The translations under genes and the position numbers were made by a program. From AC-69 sp036519575 (lineage in GTDB: Bacteria > Actinomycetota > UBA4738 > HRBIN12), in assembly GCA_036519575.1 (NCBI GenBank), contig DATDKZ010000032.1, positions 1-10,113 of the forward strand: a stretch of DNA of 10,113 nucleotides, in the 5' to 3' direction. Under the pieces are notes generated by a model. That model had not been told where the DNA came from, did no database searches, and worked only from the letters and a program-made list of their open reading frames with translations. Within the stretch, counting starts at the first letter, position 1, and each line of letters begins with the position of its first letter. This document shows, piece by piece, positions 6,643 to 10,113 of the stretch.

Positions 6643-8387
6643 GCGATCGGAGCCTCCTTGGGGTCCTCGGTCGGCCGGGCGCCGCCGGGGCCGAGGACGA
6701 TGTCGTCGTTCGAGCTGCCCGCGGCGACCATGGGGAAGCACATCTCCTTTGGATCGCAACGGAAGTCGATCACCACGCTTCGGTCCTCGACCGACAGCGC
6801 CTTCTCGATCACCGCGTCGACCTCGTCGGGATGCTCGGCCCGAAGGCCGACGGCACCGTACGCCTCGGCCAGCTTCACGTAGTCGGGCGTGTCGTGCGAC
6901 AGGTACACCTGGGAATAGCGCTCGTTGTAGAAGAGCTCCTGCCACTGGCGGACCATCCCCAGGTACGCGTTGTTGATGATCGCCGTGACGAACGGGATCT
7001 TCTCGGTCGTGGAGGTTGCGAGCTCCTGGGCGGTCATCTGGAAGCAACCGTCGCCGTCGATGGCGACGACGCGACGGTCCGGGCGGCCGGTCTTCGCGCC
7101 GAGCGCCGCTGGAACGGCGAAGCCCATCGTGCCGAGGCCGCCGGAGTTGATCCACGTCCGCGGTTCGCTGAACTTCCAGAACTGCGAGGCCCACATCTGG
7201 TGCTGGCCCACCCCTGCCACCACGATGGCATCGCCCTTCGTCAGCTCGTAGAGACGCTGGATGGCGAACTGGGGCTTCAGCGGCCCGTCCTCGGGCTGGT
7301 CGTAGCGGTACGGGTACTTGGCCTGCCAGCCGCGGAGGGTCGACAGCCATTCCGAGCGATCGGGCGGGCCGCCCGCCTCTTCCTGTCGCAGGCGAAGCTC
7401 CGCCACCATCTTGGCGATCACGTCCTTGGCATCGCCCACGATGGGGACGTCCGCCGCACGATTCTTCCCGATCTCCGCGGGGTCGATATCGGCGTGGACG
7501 ATCTTGGCGTGCGGGGCGAAGGACGCGAGCTGCCCGGTCACCCGGTCGTCGAATCTGGCGCCCAGCGCGACGAGCAGGTCGGCACGTTGCATCGACGTGA
7601 CCGCCGTATAGCCGCCGTGCATCCCGGGCATCCCCAGCGCCAGCTCGTGCGTGTCGGGGAAGGAGCCGCGGGCCATGAGCGTGGTCACGACCGGGAGTCT
7701 CCCCTCGGTGGCCAGGTCGAACAGCTCCTTGGTCGCGTCGGCCTTGATCACGCCACCCCCCACGTACAGGATCGGGCGCTCTGCCTCCAGGATCAGCCGC
7801 ACCGCCTCCCGAACCTGTTTCAGGTTGCCCTTCGTGGTCGGCCTGTAGCCGGGGAGGTCTACATGCTCCGGCCAGCGCCACGTGGCCTCCTGGATCAGGA
7901 CATCCTTTGGGATGTCCACGAGCACCGGCCCGGGGCGTCCGGTGCGGGCGATGTGGAAGGCCTCGCGGATCGTCTCCGCGACGGCGCCCGCTTCGGTCAC
8001 CAGGAAGTTGTGCTTGGTTACCGGCATGGTGATCCCGGTGATGTCGGCCTCCTGGAACGCATCGTTCCCCACCACCGGGGTCGGCACCTGGCCGGTGATC
8101 GCCACTATCGGCACCGAGTCCATCTTCGCGTCGGCGAGCGCCGTCACCAGGTTGCAGCCTCCCGGCCCGGAGGTCGCCATGCACACGCCCACCTTTCCCG
8201 TAGCCCAGGCGTACCCCTCGGCGGCATGGCCGGCACCCTGCTCGTGTCGGTTCAGGATGTGGCGGATGGACGAGTCCAACAGCGGATCGTAGGCGGGGAG
8301 GATGGCACCGCCGGGAATGCCGAAGACGACATCCACGCCCTCGCCCTCGAGGGCCTTGAACAGCGCCTTGGCCCCAGTGACCTTCAT
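6639..8387 (-). CDS. ilvB: Acetohydroxyacid synthase large (catalytic) subunit
   Basis: ThDP-dependent enzyme that joins two pyruvates to 2-acetolactate, or pyruvate and 2-oxobutyrate to 2-aceto-2-hydroxybutyrate, the first shared step of branched-chain synthesis. The 582 residues match the family. The N-terminal ThDP-binding domain carries the catalytic glutamate E49 in NRHEQGAGHAAEGYA and the TSGPGGCN loop (72-79). The central FAD/NAD-like domain spans about 188-340. The C-terminal domain holds the ThDP diphosphate motif, GDG at 445-447 through NN at 472-473, followed by LGMVRQWQ. The ATG at 8387 is where the family normally starts (MKVTGAKAL). A longer frame to 8654 exists but lies entirely over the preceding small gene and is unlike IlvB. 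The start overlaps that gene's TGA by four bases (ATGA). GGAGG lies 10 bases upstream, within a small potential hairpin. Expression is probably governed by the attenuator at 8778-8896. Confidence 0.97.
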   Translation of the reverse strand: MKVTGAKALFKALEGEGVDVVFGIPGGAILPAYDPLLDSSIRHILNRHEQGAGHAAEGYAWATGKVGVCMATSGPGGCNLVTALADAKMDSVPIVAITGQVPTPVVGNDAFQEADITGITMPVTKHNFLVTEAGAVAETIREAFHIARTGRPGPVLVDIPKDVLIQEATWRWPEHVDLPGYRPTTKGNLKQVREAVRLILEAERPILYVGGGVIKADATKELFDLATEGRLPVVTTLMARGSFPDTHELALGMPGMHGGYTAVTSMQRADLLVALGARFDDRVTGQLASFAPHAKIVHADIDPAEIGKNRAADVPIVGDAKDVIAKMVAELRLRQEEAGGPPDRSEWLSTLRGWQAKYPYRYDQPEDGPLKPQFAIQRLYELTKGDAIVVAGVGQHQMWASQFWKFSEPRTWINSGGLGTMGFAVPAALGAKTGRPDRRVVAIDGDGCFQMTAQELATSTTEKIPFVTAIINNAYLGMVRQWQELFYNERYSQVYLSHDTPDYVKLAEAYGAVGLRAEHPDEVDAVIEKALSVEDRSVVIDFRCDPKEMCFPMVAAGSSNDDIVLGPGGARPTEDPKEAPIA

Positions 8388-8701
8388 CGGGCGGGGACCT
8401 CCCCCGGCCTGGCCTCGACCGGCCCGGTCTCCACCCGCCGCGCCGTGCACCCCAGCCGGTGGGCCAGGTTGCGGCACGAGCGCTCGAACTCCCACGGCGT
8501 CCAGTCCCGGCGATGCGAGGTCATTTCGTCCCCCGCCCCGCCGAAATCGAACCCCGCCGACAGGTATGTCACTTCCGAGCCGAAGAACCGATCGAATTGC
8601 GGCCGATCGGCCGGATCGGTCACGTCGATGGTCACCTGGGCCGGCCCTTCCCACAGCACACTCGCCACCCTGCGGCCACCTCGATCGAACTCGTATCGCA
8701 T
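8384..8701 (-). CDS. Uncharacterised 105-residue protein between the ilv attenuator and ilvB
   Basis: I do not recognise this protein. It is 105 residues, has no signal peptide or membrane segment, and is probably cytoplasmic. The N-terminal half (residues 1-55) alternates charged and hydrophobic residues as in beta strands, with VASVLWEG and QVTIDVTD. The middle has FDRFFGSEVTYLSAGFDFGG. The C-terminal half contains RRDWTPWEFERSCRNLAHRLG, which looks helical, followed by a Pro/Glu/Arg tail. Two cysteines (in RSCRN and LGCTA) are not arranged as a known metal site. It looks genuine: the ATG at 8701 has a strong GGGAGGA nine bases upstream, codon third positions are mostly G or C, and its TGA overlaps the ilvB ATG as ATGA. 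It begins 77 bases after the attenuator terminator and must be co-transcribed with ilvB. A role in acetohydroxyacid synthase assembly or control is only a guess from position. Confidence 0.8.
   Translation of the reverse strand: MRYEFDRGGRRVASVLWEGPAQVTIDVTDPADRPQFDRFFGSEVTYLSAGFDFGGAGDEMTSHRRDWTPWEFERSCRNLAHRLGCTARRVETGPVEARPGEVPAR
8392..8406 (-). promoter_or_regulatory. ilvB ribosome binding site in a potential small hairpin
   Basis: On the minus strand the sequence CGGGG-GAGGT-CCCCG places the GAGG core of the ilvB ribosome binding site in the five-base loop of a perfect five-base-pair stem. A ribosome finishing the preceding gene, whose TGA overlaps the ilvB ATG, would melt this stem. 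The arrangement therefore fits translational coupling. The stem is short, and in such GC-rich DNA it may be chance. Confidence 0.4.
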
Positions 8702-8710
8702 CTCGTCCTC

Positions 8711-8717
8711 TCCTCCC
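8711..8717 (-). promoter_or_regulatory. Strong ribosome binding site for the 105-residue gene
   Basis: GGGAGGA on the minus strand lies nine bases before the ATG at 8701. It is one of the better ribosome binding sites in the operon. It supports both the reality and the start of this otherwise unknown gene, and it would be the first efficient translation entry after the attenuator. Confidence 0.7.
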
Positions 8718-8777
8718 TCGGTGCTCTCAGCCTTCCCGACGATCTGGCTACTGTTCCATCGGTCGTTCTCGGGGTAG

Positions 8778-8803
8778 AAAAAACCCCCCGCTTCGCGGAG
8801 GGT
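8778..8803 (-). terminator. Intrinsic terminator of the ilv attenuator
   Basis: On the minus strand CCCTCCGC, loop GAA and GCGGGGGG form an eight-pair stem with one G-U pair, extendable by one A-U pair. Six T residues (8778-8783) follow at once. It lies between the leader peptide stop and the 105-residue gene, with no complete gene ending immediately before it. That is the position expected of a transcription attenuator rather than an end-of-operon terminator. It would also stop transcripts reading in from the membrane-protein gene upstream. Confidence 0.88.
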
Positions 8804-8807
8804 GTCA

Positions 8808-8843
8808 GGCGCGGGAGGGGCCCGGTGGGCCCGGCCCCGCGCC
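8808..8843 (-). promoter_or_regulatory. Leader hairpin between leader peptide stop and terminator
   Basis: The outer stem pairs GGCGCGGG with CCCGCGCC (eight pairs). The inner stem pairs GGGCCC with GGGCCC around a three-base ACC loop. The 5' arm begins at the last base of the leader stop codon, so a ribosome at or near the stop would block it. Its G-rich 5' arm could instead pair with the 5' arm of the terminator. Its C-rich 3' arm (CCTCCCGC) is nearly the same as the terminator 5' arm (CCCTCCGC) and could compete for the terminator 3' arm. These mutually exclusive pairings fit an attenuator switch, but which one acts cannot be settled by eye. Confidence 0.65.
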
Positions 8844-8896
8844 TAGCGAATGAGTACGAGAGCCTGCGGTTCCCGAGACCTCATTCCGGCTGTCAT
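8843..8896 (-). CDS. Branched-chain amino acid leader peptide (attenuation peptide)
   Basis: A 17-codon frame reads MTAGMRSREPQALVLIR and stops with TAG. Codons 13-16 (8849-8860) are CTC GTA CTC ATT, that is Leu-Val-Leu-Ile, the three end products of the operon in one run. This is the hallmark of ribosome-mediated attenuation, in which starvation for a charged branched-chain tRNA stalls the ribosome and alters folding of the RNA downstream. Leader peptides with such runs are known upstream of ilvB in actinobacteria. A hairpin and an intrinsic terminator follow directly. There is no ribosome binding site. The promoter -10 box ends only nine bases before the ATG, so the transcript would begin about three bases before the start codon, making it an almost leaderless reading frame. 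The peptide itself probably has no function beyond sensing. Confidence 0.88.
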   Translation of the reverse strand: MTAGMRSREPQALVLIR

Positions 8897-8905
8897 GGTC
8901 TGCTC

Positions 8906-8933
8906 AGTCTAGGGGCGCATCGCCTTGTGTCAA
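8906..8933 (-). promoter_or_regulatory. Promoter of the ilv-leu-cim operon
   Basis: The minus strand has a perfect TTGACA (-35, 8928-8933), a 16-base spacer and TAGACT (-10, 8906-8911), matching a housekeeping sigma factor consensus in a GC-rich genome. Counting seven bases from the -10 box puts the transcription start near 8899, about three bases before the leader peptide ATG. The -35 box contains the TGA stop codon of the upstream membrane-protein gene. No operator palindrome was recognised. Confidence 0.82.
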
Positions 8934-9769
8934 CCGGCCGTTTGCCCTTCACCCGACCCCTCAGGCGGCGCGGGAGGCTCCGGGGGCCCGGGGGGCTCCG
9001 ACGGCGCGGGAGGTTCCGGGGGCTCCGGGGGCTTCGGGGGCTCTGGGCTCGGCGCCGGCGACTCGCCCTCGGGGTGGCCGGGGGGGATGACCGCGGCCCC
9101 GACCTCCTCGTGGGGGGTGATCGGGCCAAACGCGGGCGGCGGTGGCACCGGAATCTCACGAGACCGCCACAGCACGTAGGCCATGCCCATCAGGGCCGTC
9201 ACGAACGCGGCGGCGGCCGCCACCATGGCCAGGGTCAATCCGGTGGAGCTCCCACCACCACTGGCAGCCGGCGGAACGATCACGGTGGTCGTCGGAGGCA
9301 CGGACGTCGTTGGCGAACCGGTCGCCGAGGGGGTTGGCGAGCCCGTCGGCGTTGCCGTACTCGTGGGGGTGGCCGTGGCCGTGGCTCCGCCCAGCGTCAC
9401 CTGGAACGTCGCGATGGCTTCGCCCCGCTCACCGGAAGCATGGGTCTGGGTGGCGGCCACCGCCTTCTCACCCGGGGGGATCCCGCCGGGCACGGTGACG
9501 CTCTGGGTGAAGCGGCCGTCGGTCCCGACGCCGATGCCGTCGGCAACGACGATGCCGGCGAAGGAGACCCGGACCGAGGAGCACGCCGGGCTCCCGCAGA
9601 ATCCTCGGCCCGCGATCTGCACCGTGGTCCCCACGCCGCCCGAGGACGGATCGAGCTCAAGGGTAGGAGCGGCCTGAGCGTGGGCGATGGTGAGGCCGAG
9701 TGACGACCCGAACGCCAGCAACAGCATGCCCGTCGCTACCACAGCGAGCGCCCTGCCTGCCATGTGCAT
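8930..9769 (-). CDS. Predicted secreted, membrane-anchored protein with Ig-like (IPT/TIG-like) domain and proline-rich tail
   Basis: The 279-residue protein has a clear layout. A signal peptide (1-33) ends in an AHAQA-type cleavage site. An extracellular domain (about 34-127) with LDPSSGGVGTTVQIAGRGF, a short FCGSPAC segment (C58, C63, possibly disulfide-bonded) and TLELD/FQVTL strands resembles IPT/TIG Ig-like folds. A Thr/Pro/Ser-rich linker (about 128-175) follows, then a single membrane helix (178-201) and a basic RSR stop-transfer. The cytoplasmic tail (202-279) is dominated by PPEPP-type repeats. The domain call is by pattern and is moderate. The role is unknown; cell-surface sensing, adhesion or scaffolding through the tail are guesses. 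The ATG at 9769 is chosen because it gives a proper signal peptide and has GGAGGAAGG upstream. An in-frame ATG at 9832 would add 21 basic residues and overlap the divergent gene. The stop lies inside the ilv -35 box, and no terminator separates the two. Confidence 0.82.
   Translation of the reverse strand: MHMAGRALAVVATGMLLLAFGSSLGLTIAHAQAAPTLELDPSSGGVGTTVQIAGRGFCGSPACSSVRVSFAGIVVADGIGVGTDGRFTQSVTVPGGIPPGEKAVAATQTHASGERGEAIATFQVTLGGATATATPTSTATPTGSPTPSATGSPTTSVPPTTTVIVPPAASGGGSSTGLTLAMVAAAAAFVTALMGMAYVLWRSREIPVPPPPAFGPITPHEEVGAAVIPPGHPEGESPAPSPEPPKPPEPPEPPAPSEPPGPPEPPAPPEGSGEGQTAG
8960..9061 (-). repeat. Proline-rich repeat coding region (PPEPPxPP units)
   Basis: Residues 237-270 of the membrane protein consist of overlapping PEPP, PPEPP, PPAPP and PPGPP units, about 15 bases each. 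On the plus strand this reads as recurring ggctccggggg and gggaggctccg blocks. The region is imperfectly repetitive and G-rich on the plus strand. It encodes a probably extended, disordered tail inside the cell. Confidence 0.7.
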
Positions 9770-9825
9770 GTCGGGTGCCTTCCTCCGGGTCGCTCGGCCT
9801 AGCCTATGGGAGTAGCCTTCGCGCC
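9770..9825. promoter_or_regulatory. 56-base divergent intergenic region with possible overlapping -10 boxes
   Basis: This short gap separates the start codons of the membrane-protein gene (minus) and the kinase-like gene (plus). TAGCCT on the plus strand (9800-9805) and TAGGCT on the minus strand (9801-9806) both fit a loose -10 pattern and overlap almost completely. Neither has a convincing -35 box. The minus-strand ribosome binding site GGAGG is at 9782-9786. If both -10 boxes are used, the two promoters would compete. Confidence 0.3.
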
Positions 9826-10113
9826 GTGGCACAGGCCCTCGACCCCGACCTTGCCTCGGTCGTGGCTGCGGTGCCCGCTTGGTCCGGCTTCGAGCCGGAC
9901 GTCGCCTCGCTCGGCGGGGGCATCACCAACAGGAACTTCCGCATCGACATCGCGGGCCAGTCCTTTGTCGTGCGGCTGTTTGGGAAGGACTCCGAGCTCC
10001 TCGGGATCGACCGGGCGGCCGAGCACCAAGCGGCGACGGCCGCGGCCACAGCCGGCGTGGCCCCGGAGGTCGTCGAGTATCTGCCCGAGCTTCGTGCCCT
10101 GGTCACCAGGTTC
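9826..10113 (+). CDS. Choline/ethanolamine kinase-like phosphotransferase (N-terminal part, runs off the window)
   Basis: The first 96 residues of an aminoglycoside phosphotransferase/choline kinase-fold protein are present; the catalytic Brenner-type motif and DFG-like region lie beyond the window. The N-lobe shows the nucleotide-loop equivalent SLGGGITNRNFRI (about 29-41), the ATP-contact strand FVVRLFGKDSELLGIDRAAEH (about 49-69; arginine in place of the protein-kinase lysine, as in choline kinases) and AGVAPEVVEYLPE. The spacing of GGGITNRNF, RLFG and IDRAAEH is what makes choline/ethanolamine kinase likelier than a general phosphotransferase. The proposed start is GTG at 9826. The only purine-rich site upstream, GGGAG, is 13 bases away. 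The ATG at 9806 is out of frame. The gene is divergent from the membrane-protein gene. Substrate is not determined. Confidence 0.82.
   Translation, partial: MAQALDPDLASVVAAVPAWSGFEPDVASLGGGITNRNFRIDIAGQSFVVRLFGKDSELLGIDRAAEHQAATAAATAGVAPEVVEYLPELRALVTRF

Noticed and set aside
6639..8654. ilvB extended upstream to 8654
   Set aside because: The extra 89 residues are Gly/Arg-rich, unlike the IlvB N-terminus, and lie wholly over the better-supported small gene. The family start falls at 8387.
6831..8777. 648-codon plus-strand open frame opposite ilvB and the small gene
   Set aside because: It has the same antisense artefact pattern. It lies over ilvB, the 105-residue gene and up to the attenuator terminator, with no family features.
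8701..8940. T-box riboswitch upstream of ilvB
   Set aside because: I found no T-box core sequence or specifier-loop layout. The leader peptide with control codons explains the terminator.

Overview
The window is very GC-rich, roughly two thirds G+C by eye, with GTG as well as ATG starts and short ATGA overlaps between genes. Its LeuB closely resembles the mycobacterial type. This suggests a chromosomal segment from an actinobacterium, possibly a deep-branching or uncultured one. The lineage is an inference; there is no rRNA or other marker here to fix it.

The centre (about 850 to 8940, minus strand) is a branched-chain amino acid operon read from right to left. A promoter (8906-8933) drives a 17-codon leader peptide, MTAGMRSREPQALVLIR, with a Leu-Val-Leu-Ile run just before its stop. 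A GC-rich hairpin and an intrinsic terminator follow, giving a textbook-style ribosome-mediated attenuator. Then come an unrecognised 105-residue protein gene, ilvB and ilvN (acetohydroxyacid synthase), ilvC (ketol-acid reductoisomerase), leuA (2-isopropylmalate synthase), leuB (3-isopropylmalate dehydrogenase) and cimA (citramalate synthase). Most junctions overlap by a few bases. A GNAT acetyltransferase gene trails the operon on the same strand.

Together these genes cover the first two common steps of valine, leucine and isoleucine synthesis, the entry and oxidation steps of the leucine branch, and an entry to 2-oxobutyrate from pyruvate and acetyl-CoA that bypasses threonine. ilvD, ilvE, leuC and leuD are not in the window and must lie elsewhere.

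The left edge (1-279, plus strand) is the 3' end of a gene for a protein with a glycine-threonine repeat tract and a hydrophilic tail. It converges on the GNAT gene with only four bases between the stop codons. At the right, upstream of the ilv promoter and on the same strand, is a gene for a predicted secreted and membrane-anchored protein. It has a signal peptide, a probable Ig-like (IPT/TIG-like) domain, a Thr/Pro/Ser linker, one membrane segment and a proline-rich tail. Its stop codon lies inside the -35 box of the ilv promoter. Diverging from it, a choline/ethanolamine-kinase-like gene begins at 9826 and runs off the window.

I saw no tRNA, rRNA, insertion sequence, CRISPR array or phage gene. 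The points most worth a second look are the almost leaderless ilv attenuator, the unknown 105-residue gene between it and ilvB, and the stop codon embedded in the promoter.
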